From NCBI GenBank assembly GCA_947579605.1, contig OX388307.1, positions 22,483,237 to 22,547,236 on the forward strand: a stretch of 64,000 nt of DNA. Direction: 5' to 3'. The position numbers and the translations under genes were made by a program. Position 1 is the stretch's first letter, and the number at the start of each line of letters is the position of its first letter. Below the pieces are notes generated by a model. The model searched no databases. It was not told the origin of the DNA and saw nothing but the letters and a program-made list of their open reading frames with translations. Positions 12,101-24,400 of this stretch are shown piece after piece. The stretch is from Athripsodes cinereus (lineage: Eukaryota > Arthropoda > Insecta > Trichoptera > Leptoceridae).

Positions 12101-15100
12101 TCTCATAGCTGGGATATTTTTTAATAAACTCTATAACAAATGCCTCATCTTCCGATTTGGTTTTATTGTGAGGAGTGTGCTTACCTCGTCGGTCTTCCGC
12201 TGGTGTTTCTAATAAAACTTTTGATTTCACCTTGTTGTGAATAACACCATCACAAATTTGTAATGTGTCCTTAAAAAAAATCTTGCAAACAACTTTATCT
12301 TCTCCATTCTCATCACTGAGTCTGTATATTCTGGTATATTTTCGCTTCGATTCCTTAGTTTTGGAACCATACGATCTTTTAGTATTAATATTTTCAATCT
12401 GACTAGAAATGAATGCTGATTTTGCCTGGTAATCCAATTTGCAGAAGTTTTTTTAAAATATCGGTCTTTCTGTTATTTGAGATAGCCAGTGAACAATTCT
12501 TTTTGCAACCGCACGACTTTAAATCACAGTTTTTTCCCATTTTTAAAACACCGGTTGATGAGACAGACGTGGTTAGATGGAAGAAATCACTATATAGTGA
12601 TAATTTCTTATTTTGTATTGAGGACTGCAAAATGTTTTATGTTTATTATATATGTATTGTAAAAGGCAAATGCCGTATATTGATTGAAATAAATAAATAA
12701 TCTCGCCACTGCATGTCATCACATTTTTTCTTGTGTATATTGCTTTATTTTATTTGTTATATGAATGATGATGTGCAAGAAGAATAAAATAATTAAATAA
12801 ATAAAATATTCTTAACGAAATTGGATTTTCCTTTTTCTTATATTTTTTTTATGATTTTCTGGATTGCGTTTTCGTTTTTTACTCACACTAGGAGTAGAAA
12901 TCATAATATTTGATGTATTCGAGGAGAGTGCGCTGGTTCCAAGTATTTCTGTAACATTTGTATTACGTCTAGATAATTCGTCGCCACCTTAAATGAACAG
13001 AACATAACGAAATTCAAACTATGACTACTAAAAATTACATCAGTAATTTCTTAATAAGTATGAGCCAAAAATGACTAACCCTCAAATGTTAAGTGAAATA
13101 TTTGAGTACTGATATAATTGTAATAAACATAGAATTGAAATATATTATTACATAATAATGTGAATAAATACCTGCTGCATCATTTGAATCAGAATCTGGA
13201 ACATATTCACTGTGATCAGTTAAGTAATCATCCGATATTTCTTCAAGCATTCTCAATATGTCATTCTCGTCCGCCATTGTTACGTTTAATAGTCACATTT
13301 GGCGCTAACACTAAAATGTTTTCGACGAGTACCAAAATATGCCGTCAGATGTCAGCACTTGTAGTAGATATGAGCCTTGTGGTCATTTTTGTCTCTGATA
13401 GATATTGAAATAAAGATAAAGGATATGTGCCTAACTCATTTTTTGTATATTTGTGGGTTAGTCACATTTGGCTCTGACCCACTCAATATTATGTATGTTC
13501 ATTATACAAATCCACAGCTTGTACTTCAAATAGGATATTATGTTCTGAGGTAGATGGTAACTTAATGTATAATACATATTTTTGAGCAATGGAGTAAGTA
13601 ATATGTATTGTATCATATTTTTTGCATTGTAATCTACGGTTATTTTGTTTCATTAGATTATTGACAGATATCTCTCAAGGCAAACAAAAAAAATAGAAGA
13701 ACTAATTGATATGAGGTTGAAGTTTATTATGACTAGGAATACTCTAACTAAAATGGAGAACAAACTACTGGATGTAGATCAGTTGGATGAAGGGTTTCAT
13801 GTGAAAGATTTCCAACAACTCCAAGCTACCAATGATGCTTATATGAAAAAACTAGAAGGTATATATATACTCAGTGAATCTTTCGAAATTTGATTATCAT
13901 AACAAGTAAGTTGAAGCGCATTTTCAAAAGCTGATTGTCACAAGCTAGTGCACTGTCTAATCAACACGCCCTTTAATGCCCTCCTAGGAGCTCAGTACAA
14001 AATGTATTCGACATTCCTAATGCTCTGATATCATTGTCATAAAAAAAATATAATTTGCAAAGGAGGGATATTCAGGCTATCGGAAGCCTTATAGAATAAA
14101 GAACAGCACGATGATTATATATTTTAATCAATATGACCCAGAAATTACATTAATTTGTTTGTCCATTTGTCCACTGTATCATTTGTGGCATTCTCGTACC
14201 ACTCAACATTCTAAGTCACTGAAGCCACACTTATATCTTATACCAATCACAAATTCTGTAAATAGCTCTTGCATTTTTCTTAAAGTTCCAATTTTTTAAA
14301 GTGATAGGAAACCCCTCTTTTTCCATCATCATCTTTGAAAAAGTTAAAAAAGCACTTAATGGTGCCATGGATTAATCATCTAGTATATCAAAAATTGAGG
14401 TTGCTTGTGAACTATCTAAAACAATTTAATGATATTTTATGAATAAAACCTTACAGCTTGTAATGTTTAAAAAATATATTGTATTAAAAGCAATTTTAAA
14501 ACCCTCAGCCTTCTTTATTTTGTAATTAATTGGATTTTGTTTGTTTATTTTCTCTTTAGAGAAAGATGGCATACTGTTACAACAAAGAGCAGTATGTGCT
14601 ACGTACATAGAGATGTTAGCACACATGAAAGAACAGATGAACTTTGAAGTAAGGAAGTGTGAAGATGCCCGTGGAGAGTTGGGTTATGTAGAGAATCAAT
14701 ACTTTCAAGCTCGAGCAGATCAATCTAATGCAAAGTATCGCTTGAGGAAGCTGAAAGCCAAACTTCATCATCAGAATGAGCAAATGGGACTTGCTAATTA
14801 TCCTAAATTGTATGCCGACTTCAAAGAAACTCATAGAAAGGTAGGTTTAAATATGTTTTTTACTTTTCAGCTCAGAAGATAGAAAGTTACTCCATGAATG
14901 ACTCTAGAAAGTACTATGGTTGATCACCTCTGATGAAAAACATTATTAATTGTCTTGTTTTTAGTTGCTATTAATCGTATAACATGGATCAATTTAACAT
15001 TTTCTTAATGATAACATCAGAATCTCTTGATGCCCTTGCCACTTCACAAATAAAATAAAACCAAATCAAGTTATGACAGATATTGTTTTATTTTAAGTTC

Positions 15101-15354
15101 ATACTTATATCTCGTATGAAGGATAGCCTACTATAGACATTTTTGTCAAGCATTTTTGCTTTCTAAATGAATATTTTGATTTTTAGATAGCCAAATTGGA
15201 AACCGATTTAGCTGTGTTGTTGGATGAACTGGAAAAAGCTAAATTAGAAAAGGCTTATCAATCCGTGCCTTCTATTTTTGATAAACATTGTGTGCAACTG
15301 AAGTCTGGCAAGACACGTCCAAAGTTCCATCAGTCAGCATTTTTGCCTTTGTGA
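9198..15354 (+). CDS. Coiled-coil axonemal protein, CCDC96/CFAP184-like (DUF4201), complete
   Basis: Ten exons: 9198-9324, 9518-9589, 9678-9728, 9963-10127, 10723-10865, 10980-11096, 11439-11585, 13657-13858, 14560-14840 and 15187-15354. They give 490 aa with all phases consistent. The first ~165 residues are very acidic and low in complexity (runs of E and D, a PPPPEE stretch). The remainder is charged helical coiled coil, starting near IDREAYIARYKELMEERTEL. The segment from MRLKFIMTRNTL through LDEGFHVKDFQQL to the ENEQ/LKAKL region matches the DUF4201 domain of CCDC96 and CCDC113, which form a connector complex at the base of radial spoke 3 in motile cilia (family knowledge). In an insect, expression in testis or sperm is expected (inference). 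The 2.07-kb intron after exon 7 contains a DNA transposon. The gene converges on SLC17 gene A. Confidence 0.82.
9642..9677 (+). promoter_or_regulatory. Alternative in-frame 3' splice site of CFAP184-type exon 3
   Basis: Two acceptors, ending at 9641 (AAATTTTCAG) and 9677 (ATTCTTTTAG), lie 36 nt apart in the same frame with no stop between them. Use of the upstream one would add 12 residues (protein of 502 aa). Confidence 0.45.
10166..10345 (-). repeat. Dispersed repeat with tRNA-like segment, copy 1
   Basis: Shares with 24430-24610 the blocks GTACCTATCTGG, TTTTGTTATAAACCCAAAT, CACCTGRGAT and GACTATAAA. On the minus strand the second copy contains GGTTCCATCCC, similar to a tRNA-type pol III box B, so a tRNA-derived SINE is possible. 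It lies within intron 4 of the CFAP184-type gene. Confidence 0.5.
11205..11295 (-). repeat. tRNA-related SINE-like fragment
   Basis: The minus strand reads TGGTGGTCTGATGGTAGAGT, then CTCGGACTTTC and GATCCCGAGTACGAAACC. This has the spacing and flavour of tRNA A and B boxes. Related fragments occur at 31627-31675 and near 42685-42725 on the same strand. It lies in an intron of the CFAP184-type gene and is not a functional tRNA. Confidence 0.45.
12063..13277 (-). pseudogene. Broken gene of an insect-expanded zinc-cluster protein family inside the DNA transposon
   Basis: Read right to left: ATG at 13275-13277 opens an acidic N-terminus (MADENDILRMLEEISDDYL) ending at a GT near 13171. A second piece from ~12987 holds a serine/threonine-rich part and a basic stretch (KKRKRNPENHKKNIRKRK). 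A LINE tail then interrupts the frame. The gene resumes near 12550 with a cysteine cluster (CDLKSCGCKKNC). A one-base shift in an A run near 12450 separates this from DYQAKSAFI, and the last part runs through VCKIFFKDTLQI, EDRRGKHTPHNK and IKKYPSYESHYC to a stop at 12063-12065. The order (basic N-terminus, Cys cluster, FI-I, VCK-FF-TL-I, D-RGKH, P--ESHY) matches a large family of uncharacterised insect proteins that I associate with mobile DNA from memory. The C-terminal half is absent. Confidence 0.62.
12565..12820 (+). repeat. LINE 3' tail inserted into the transposon gene, family L-hp
   Basis: GACGTGGTTAGATGGAAGAA followed by ATCACTATATAGTGAT (a stem-loop), later AATCTCGCCACTGCATG and an A-rich end AATAAAATAATTAAATAAAT. 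It matches the copy at 53745-53880, with ~100 extra bases between stem-loop and CTCGCC. It splits the minus-strand pseudogene, so it landed after the DNA transposon. Confidence 0.6.
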
Positions 15355-15932
15355 TCAAGATGTGAGAAAATGTTTTTTCTTTTTATATTTCTTTACCTTG
15401 ATGTATTTATTGTATATTGATTTTAATAGAATTTATACTGTTTTTTTGGTCAGAATAGCTTAAAACCATTTTGAAAACTCGTAAATTTGATGTATTATTT
15501 GAATTATTTCTCTTTATCTGACATTGATTTCTGTTTGAACTTTTAGATTATTTCATAACTGAATCTCAGTTTATTTATTTATTTAATATTTTCTTTATAC
15601 TGTTACAGTATTAAAACATAATTATCATGTGTAACATTTTATTATAATGAACAGTTGTGAGTTTATTATTTATTTATTCATCTGTGAATTTCGTTGATAA
15701 CCTACGCAAGTCATGGTGCAGGCATAAAGAATATTATCATCCAAATCATATCTTAGAAATGTTAGTCAATATCTTAAAATTATTGTTGAGAAACAAAAGA
15801 CAATTCTAGTATATATTTTATTAGTATCTAAAAGCATTATCAAAAAGATTCTTGAATATTTGCTAAACTACATTTTGAAATTGAGAAGGGAATCTAAATG
15901 CACCTAACAATGAGATGACAATTTATGTTCAA
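15355..15932. other. Convergent 3' UTRs of the CFAP184-type gene and SLC17 gene A
   Basis: This 578-bp AT-rich stretch separates two stop codons facing each other. A plus-strand ATTAAA at 15610-15615 and a minus-strand AATAAA at 15817-15822 are candidate polyadenylation signals, so the two transcripts may overlap slightly or not at all. Confidence 0.5.
15817..15822 (-). promoter_or_regulatory. Polyadenylation signal of SLC17 gene A
   Basis: AATAAA on the minus strand, 110 nt after the stop codon. Confidence 0.45.
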
Positions 15933-18900
15933 TCATTCTTCATTGCGTTTTTTATCCCACGTTTCTGGGTATCCATTCTTCTCAATATCGTTCCACCATT
16001 GCTCTTCACCTTGTGCGAATATGACATATATAATATTGGTGATTAATAGCACACCGAGTACTATCCAGAATGCTAAACGCCATTCTTTCTGCGTTTGCTG
16101 GAACACAAAAAGACATTTTGTAATTAGACATAAGAGAGTGTAACTTGTAGATAAATTAATAGTTAGTAAATACTATTCATGAGTAAATTTCCTGTTAAAC
16201 AAATTTAAAGGAAGTGTCATATGTAGCAAAATATTAAATATTTAATTTCTTTTCATTATTATTATGAAAATATTACAGTGTCTCATATATTTATGAATGA
16301 AATGTATTTGGTCACAAATTTATTACGGTTCTCGGAACATGATCCAGCCAGAACCATATCTCTCTCCTATAACAAAGAGTTTACGTCTTTACACATCACA
16401 TTGGCTCACAACTTGACATTTGTATCATAGTCATTCCCACATTTCAAAGCAGAGAATAATGATAGTTAAAATTGTAAACAAAAAAATATGTATCAATACT
16501 AACATTTGGTGTAAGGTATCCAATAAGATACGGGGTGATGATACCAGATATACTTCCAAAACCATTTATAAGGGCCGTAGCTGTCCCTGAATAATTGGGC
16601 GTAAGATCTAGAGCATTCACCTTCATGCCACTGTAATAAGCTCCCATAAGACCCATGGCTATACAAAATAGTACAACGGAAAGATTTCTATCGCATCCAG
16701 CGTAACTCGCCGACACTATGAATATTCCTGGACCCAACGATGCTGAAAATGATAGTGTTTAATTTTTTTTAAGATTGACGCATTTTTCCATGAGACCCGA
16801 ATTCATACCAAACGTCCTCACTAAGCATTAGCATGTGTAGTGTATGTATGTAGATGGGATAAGTAGTATGAGAATTACAAATCCTTAGCACATACTCCAG
16901 TTTTTCATCAAGGAAGAAAGTAGCCAATACCGTGCATACAAAGTACATCCAATAAGGCTATTTTCTGGGAATCAAATTTTTACCTACTATTTTCTTCATA
17001 AAAATATTTTACATAATGCAAAAAGCATTCCTCAAAAAGTTAGATAAAAATATTTATCACTTTGAATCCATAGATAATGAAAAGTATATAATATCTCGTT
17101 GGTAGAATTGAACTCTTACCAATTGTTGTAAATATCTTTCTAGCATTCTTAATTGATAAATGTCCATTTCTTATGCAATAGTCACAAAGTGCACCAAATG
17201 CAAATGATGTCATCCACATGATAATATAGGGCAGAGCTGATAGCAGCCCAGTACTTTTGATGTTAAACTTCAGAACATCATTCATGTACTTGGGGAGATC
17301 TGTTATCATTGTGAAATATCCCCAATCGTGACCAATCTGTAATTTAAAGATAATTAACATAAGATTGATCTAATTCTGAAATAATAACATACAACTCCCA
17401 CTCGTCATGAATATTTTTAGCATCTTGTAAAACAAAGTGTTCCGGATACCTTCATTCATTTATACCTTAATGTCATTTTCCAAGAGTAGGATAGCCAGCA
17501 GATGGACTACTGTGCCAATAAAAGTTAAGACACTCAAAATGGAAGGCATACCTCGTGACTGAGTTGAAGATGTTAAATTTCTTACTCGGAAATGAAAAGC
17601 AAGTTCAGTGTCCCAATACTTGATTCATGATATACTTAGCATCTCGAATTTAGTGATTGACAAGCCTTCTCACCCATTCTGAATGTTTTAATTTATTTTC
17701 AACATTGACAGGATGTGCTGAATGTTCAACAAATGCAGTTCAGATTTTTTCCCTTTGATATTTCTTGAATAAAGAGATAAGAAACAATCTTTCTGTGTTC
17801 AGAATGGTTTTATGCCTACTGAATCACCTCTTCTTATGACATATAAATGCTTTGAAATTATTGGAGCGGTATATTGTAAAAGATGTTGTTATTAACTTAC
17901 AGCTGCGAACACTAAAGCCCATATGGCCACACATCTTAAAAGTGGTTTCCACGGAACATTTTTTTCACTTTTCTCTTCAATTTCTGTCTCAAGAAATGTT
18001 TTTTCTTTATCAGAGATAAATGGATGACGCCTGGGATCACTGTATACTAATACTACCTGAAAAAATCCATATTATCATAGTATTCTCAAGTAAGTTATCC
18101 TAGAAATATCAAGTATGTCTTTAGGACTCAAGTTATAGATGATAATGATGATAATTTATTTAATATGACTGAGTGAAAATAATGTATGATGTTTACCCAT
18201 AATATGAACCAAATGATTCCAATAGTTCCAAATATATAGAACACCAATGGCCAGTTGCCATCTTTGGCTAGGATTGCACCTGATATAATGGTGCCTAGAA
18301 TATTTCCCATCTGAGCTCCACCAAAAATCAAAGAACCCATAATACCTCTTTCGTGCTTTGTCACCCATCTGGACATCAGTGTAGCTAGAGCTGGCATTGT
18401 GGGACCCTAAAACTCAAAATAAAATACCTTACCAGTTTATATTTTACCTCCTCTTTTTCAATATAGAAAGAAATAAGGAAAAAGTAAGAGAATATCTCCT
18501 CTCTTTCTTCCTTTTTTTAACATTCATTCATCAATTAGTAGCTTTGGTAGAGACCAGGTCATTGAAGTAACAAATTTCTACCTACATATTATCTAAAACG
18601 GGAATATAGTTTTCTACAAATTTATGTATGATAAACAATATTGCTCTTATAAATCCAAACTATATTATAAAGTTTAAAGATAATAACTGCATTATCTCAC
18701 TTCTCCCAGCCCTTCAATGACTCTTATAATAATAATTCCTACAGGATTGTCTCCTCCGGCCTTCACCACAACTGGACTGAGCAGTGTTAGGAGAGACGTC
18801 AACAGAATGCCAAATCCCAGGATATACTTTGCTCCAAATTTCTCAGCTAGCAGTGCAGCAGGTACATGTGTCAATAAATAGCCATAGAAGAAAGCACCCA

Positions 18901-20206
18901 AAATTATACCTTGTGTTTCCTCACTCCAATTATATTCTCCATGATTCTGAAATGAATTTGTATTTTGGTACAAAATTACTAGTATTGATTCATATTATTG
19001 TTTGTATTGAATGTCTCAATCAGACATATTTCTATAAGTGATGGGGTTTCACAATTTTTAAGACAAATCTGGGTATTTATTATAAACTGAAGCACACTCT
19101 CAAAGGCAATAAGAAATATGCTCTTATTACAAAAATTTAAACCCATAATCTATTGATTGAAAGTCTGATTGATGTCCGAGTACCAATTATTTCATATTGT
19201 TCTAGAAATGTAGTAAAATTACTTCAATTTCCCAAACGTTTGTATGATGAGGTCATCGTGCTACTAAAAATCTGAAGTGCCTGAAAGATTTTTTGATTGT
19301 TTTTTTTTATAAATCAGTTCAATTTTTCTCTTTTATCACATGAGTGTCATTTGTCAAGCATAGATTTTCATTTGCAAAATATCTATGATTATGGTGGAGT
19401 AAACTCAATAGGAGCTCAAAATGTAAACAATTATATTATCAAATCTACTCACACTAGTGGCATTGGTTCCAGATGGTCTGAGATCAGGACAAACGTCGTT
19501 GTCGTATACTTGTGATACCTTCTTGTGTATCACCATTTGTGTAATGGATATGTTAAGACAGACTCTGAGCATGTATGCCACCATCACACAGAGACAACTC
19601 ATTACACCTACCACATACCTTTGCGGTATCAGACAGGCTAGAGGTAAATACAATCAATATTATCATAAAAATAATACTATACTTTAAATATATCACCACT
19701 TATGACTGCTACTTATTTAACAGAAAGCCAATGTCTACAGACTTAGTGAAACTTGTCATTAGTAATTATTGGTTCTTATGTAAACAGCTAGACATAATTC
19801 AATCCCATTCCATAAACCGACAACTCAAAATTCTGATATTCCAAGATGCAACTTTTTCAAGTTTTGAGACAGTATCGCAATCTATCTTACACATATATTA
19901 TCTTTCAAGTAATTTTAAGACTCAACCTATCTTTCATTAATTTATAAAAATGAAGTCCCATCATCATGAAGAACATCACTTTCGTCATGTAAAAATACAA
20001 GAAACTATATTTAAAAAAAATTGAGTTGGCCCATGGAACTGGATGATTGTAATGACATTTATTAACATTGTGGTTATGAGAGTAATCAAAGTTCTTTTTA
20101 AAGTAACAGATTAGCATATCACTATTTCCCTCAACTCAAGATGAACTTTACCATAGTGCTTAATCCTGCCGAATCTACTTCCAGAGGCTGTTTGTTGATC
20201 TGACAT
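15933..20206 (-). CDS. SLC17-type MFS anion/phosphate transporter, gene A (complete, 490 aa)
   Basis: Eight exons in coding order: 20152-20206, 19453-19637, 18701-18946, 18197-18406, 17901-18056, 17120-17336, 16504-16742 and 15933-16097. All have GT-AG borders; together they give 1473 nt. The twelve-helix MFS layout of SLC17 is visible: first helix ending LRVCLNISITQMV (R43), a luminal/extracellular loop with C68 and an N-glycosylation sequon (N77-A-T), helix 2-3 turn THVPAALLAEKFGAK, the family signature RVIEGLGEGPTMPAL at 155-169 followed by RWVTKHERGIMGS, a charged central loop (YSDPRRHPFISDKEK), then [37 protein letters not shown] and the tail AQGEEQWWNDIEKNGYPETW. SLC17 proteins co-transport phosphate or organic anions with Na+ or H+. 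The usual VPGG is VPAA here. The N-terminus (MSDQQTASGSRF) differs from that of B and C. Substrate unknown. Confidence 0.88.
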
Positions 20207-21459
20207 CCTTCAGTATATTAAACCATGAAAACTTTAATGTTTCACTATGAATTCAGTGTTGATTACAACATTCATTTTTATAAAGATTAATTTGACTGTA
20301 AGTTTTGTAGTCCTTGAAACATCCTAAAATGTTAATAATTTACTGCTTGACGATAGTTGTCAAAACAAATTTGAGTGTTCTTTATTGTTGCTGACAATAA
20401 AATAAAACTTGAATACTCATTAATACAAAAGTACCCTTCTCACTCCAAAAAATTCCATTAACTCAAATCTATCTCTCTTTACCCTCATTGTGTACCAAGT
20501 AGGGTAAGCGGAGAGAATGGTACACCATGTGATCTATCCTTACATCTTTCGCTTTCTCTGTATCCGTCCAGTTTCTCATACATCCATGCCAATTTCTCTT
20601 ACTCAACAAGCGGCAGTCCTTGACAATTTAGTCCATGTAATTCTTGGACATCCCCACTTTCTCACACCCCTCTTTCACATAGATACACCCTCTTCGTCAT
20701 CATTAGGTGAATTATTTTTCTTGTTTATTTGAGGTGATCAGTAGCCTGATGTCAGAATCTTCCCACTTCTGACCTACTCCACCTTCACCACAGAAGCATA
20801 TTGCTTACCCACTGTAAAGATGTTTAGGAGTGTATTTAGGCATTGCATACTGTAAAGTTAGGGGCTAAATTTGATTCATAGGGTAGAAGATAAAGGGGAA
20901 GGTATATAGCTATCATATCTTTTTCATAACTATTCGGAAAAATTTCAGTACCTACTTATCCAAAAATATTTGAAAATTTTCAATTTGAAAATTTGTAATT
21001 TCACTAATACATATAAATCTCATTATTTATAGATGTAATAGCCATAAAATAACAATAAAATTAATTGTTATGTTTTTTTATACAAAAATTATATTTAAAA
21101 TTAGTAGTAATTTTAAGTAGTTGAATGAGAATCGAGAGAGTTGTAGCTTATATAATGCAATAAGAAGTATAGAACTCCAGTCTTTGAAAATTCTTAGTAT
21201 ATAAAGTATGATGCATTTAAAACAAAAATGATTACATGTACAAGTTTGATCTAAGACTTTCACATCCCACATTAGCAAAAGAAATGCTTTCTTCTAAGAT
21301 AAGTGGCCACGGCTAATTGGTAACTCAATGTTTCACCCAAATTTGTAATGGACATCTTCAGGGGTTAGGGTGTGAAAACAATGTCCTTTTAACCCAAAAT
21401 AAAACGTATCTACTGAGTAGAAGTTTGTTCATTGTCTATGCACTTTGTTAGTCAACTAT
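20207..21459. other. Intergenic region between SLC17 genes A and B
   Basis: 1.25 kb that must hold the promoter of A (right-hand gene flank) and the 3' end of B. It carries a minus-strand LINE fragment at 20455-20705. The remainder is AT-rich without a recognisable gene. Confidence 0.5.
20455..20705 (-). pseudogene. LINE 3' fragment ('WFGHV' family)
   Basis: The minus strand matches the C-terminal coding end and 3' tail of the copy at 62925-63290. The + strand shows TACCCTCATTGTG, GGGTAAGCGGAGAGAATGG, ATCCTTACATC, CAGTTTCTCATACATCCATG and TTCTTGGACATCCCCACTTT in the same order. It has several substitutions and is 5' truncated. Confidence 0.7.
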
Positions 21460-24400
21460 TCAATAAATTTCTTCCAATTTCTCTTCTCCATGTTCTCTTT
21501 TCATTTTCTTCTTTTTCCAAGATTCAGGATAACCATTCTTATCAATGTCATTCCACCACTGTACTTCTCCTTGCGCAAACATTATGTAGAATATATTTGT
21601 ACCAGACAGAACAGCAAATACTATCCAGAACGCCACACGCCATTCTTCTTGAGTTTGCTGCAAATATAATATTATCTTAAATATAAATATTTTCTCTGTT
21701 GCTTTCTTTCTATTCAAACTTATGGTTAAACATTATTTTAAGTCAAAGCAGTGTTTTATAATTATATGAAACTATTGGAAGCAATATAAACTGTATGGTT
21801 GATTATACTTTTGATCTCTGTTTTGATATGCTGACTGTAAATAAAATATTATTTGTTACTTACATTTGGCGTTAGATATCCAACTAGATATGGAGTTATG
21901 ATTCCTGAAATAGCTGCAACTCCATTTATCAGTGATGTGGCTGCCCCTGTGTAGTTGGGTGTTAAGTCTAGTATATTTATCTTCAAACCGCAGTTATAGG
22001 CAGCCATTGAGCCCATGGCTAGACAGAACATTACAACAGCAATTGTTTTGTCACATCCAGCATAACTGGCTATAACAACAAATGCTCCGGGACCAAATGC
22101 AGCTGAAAAAGTAATGCTTGTTTCAAAAAAATCAATTAATACATTAATAGACAGTACAGCCTTTTATTATTTCCATAGAAGTTTCTCAATAGGAAATTTC
22201 TTTTACGTCTTACGTCGTCAAAATTCAAAGAGGCAGCATTAAACTATATTCTCTTTCACAGAGTTGACATTCTGTGTATTCAGTGACCCCACTTACAGTA
22301 AATCTGATATTATAAATAGACAATAAAAGTAAATTAATAGACAACAGAAAAATTATCTTCAAATATTACTCAATTCTCACCTATACTTGTGAATATCTTT
22401 CTTGCATTTCTAACAGAGAGATAGTTTCTCCTGAGACACCAATCACATATTGCCCCGTAGAAGAAGGATGTCAGCCACATGACCAGATAGGGTAGAGCAG
22501 ACAGCATTCCCGTTGTTGCAATACTAAACTTCAGAACGTCGTTCATATATTTGGGGAGATCCGTTACCATTGTAAAGTAACCCCAGTCGTGGCCAACCTA
22601 GAAATGAGAAAAATCTTAATATATAATGTAAATTTGATAAACATCATCGTACCAATTAGTTGTGATGTAGTTACCACATACCACATTTATTAGTTCTATC
22701 ACTGCACACATGCTTTGCTTTCATTTCATTCATATAATATTTCACATATAATTAAGTCTAATTGTAATTTTTTTTCAGATATACACTTTTATTGCCTATT
22801 AAAAAAAACTGACATTGTTAAAAAAAAAAACTCTTGGTAGCACTGGTAAAGAGACAAGTCATTTTCATTTATAATTTTTTGTGACATTCCGAAGTCAAAG
22901 AATTAGTTAATTTTGGAAGAAGTCTTCAAGGCCCTGGAAAACTATGTGGCTGCAAAAAACACTTTTTTATTACTAACAATATTTTGTCCATTATCAGTTT
23001 TGAAAGGAAGAAACAAGTACCTAGCATTCAATATAACATATTAGACTATTAGAACTCTTGAATTATATTACAAGCGTTAGAAAAACATTTTTACTTACTG
23101 CAGAAAAGAATATTGCCCATATTGGCAAAGAAGTCAATATGGCTTTCCATGGAATAGGTTTAGTAGATTTTTTCTCAATTTCCAATTCTAGATACTCCCT
23201 CTCTTTGTCTGATATAAATGGATGTGTCCTTGGATCACTGTATACTAGAAGTTGCTGAAATCATAACAGAGTAATTTTGTATATCTATATATAATGTTGC
23301 TAGTGCAGTTGAAGGTCGTATTTATGTACAACAATTTATTATATTTAATCAAGTCTATTGTGTTTAAGACAGAACAACCATATGTTTGCCATGTCAGTCT
23401 GCTTATCATTGTTGTATAGAAATTATGATTACTTTATTGAAAGTAAATAATTTTTATTTAATTAGTTTTGCATCAATTATCAGGCCGATCGAGAATGAAC
23501 AAAGTTCTTGAGTTCTACTCTGAATTTATTTTATATATTTTTACAGAGAATTTCTGAAACTATTTAGTTTTTCATTTACGTTGATGATGTAAAATTTCTT
23601 GAATTACCAGTTTTATAAACCGGGTTAGTTGGAAGACATCGCATCTTAGCGATAAACTCGCCCTCTGTACATTGAATTGTATAACTGTTATTTTTATGAC
23701 ACTATTTGATTATTTAATATCGTAACCAATCAACAGTGAAGAATAAAATAAATAAATAGAAGATAAAAGGTAAAAACATTAAATTGATCAATTTCTCACC
23801 CAAAATATATACCAGATTACACCAAATCCTCCAAATATATAAAACACATTAGGCCAATTTCCATTTTTTGACATGACAAATCCCGACACAACAGTCCCTA
23901 GAATATTTCCAATTTGAGCTCCTCCAAAGATAACTGAGGACATGATGCCTCTTTCATACTTAGGAACCCATCTACCCATCAGAGCAATCAGTGCAGGCAT
24001 TGTAGGACCCTGGAAATACCATAGATTTTTAAATATTCTTTTTGAGTACTAATGCTTCACAATACCCACATTTTATTTAATTTCAGAGCGTTCTCTGGAG
24101 CGCAGGTATGATGATAAAACTTACTTGATATGTAAGTTTTATCATCATTTTAACAACAAAAGATAAATTTAATGTCTTACAAACTTTTTTGTGGTACAAA
24201 TCAAACATTCTGCAACCCTTGTAATATATTAATACCTTAGAGTTTAAGAGATATGTGTAAAATTATGTGTGCCTTTGGGTTTTTTGGTGATAACTTTGTT
24301 AAACAACAATAGTTATACAAATCAGTGGAGTCTCTTCCATACAAGCTGAAAAGCTGGGCTTTATCCGAATTTTTTAAGAAATTTTAAGAAATTTAGAATA

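Larger units (their letters stand above)
11646..13486 (-). mobile_element. 1.84-kb DNA transposon with 35-bp TIRs, superfamily unassigned
   Basis: The left end (11646-11680, TTGAGTGGGTTAGAACCAAA...) and right end (13452-13486) are inverted repeats matching at about 31 of 35 positions. Each is flanked by TA (11644-11645 and 13487-13488), the probable target duplication. Each TIR also contains an inner palindrome GTGGGTTAG...CTAACCCAC. A motif like TTAGTCAC-TTTGGCKCT recurs inside near 11854, 11920, 13062 (inverted) and 13290. The element carries a broken minus-strand gene (12063-13277) and is interrupted by a LINE tail, so this copy is not autonomous. It sits in intron 7 of the CFAP184-type gene. 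It does not fit hAT (8-bp target site) or piggyBac (TTAA). Confidence 0.75.

Noticed and set aside
12413..12700. Plus-strand open frame of 95 codons
   Set aside because: It crosses the antisense of the transposon pseudogene and a LINE tail; a mosaic by chance.
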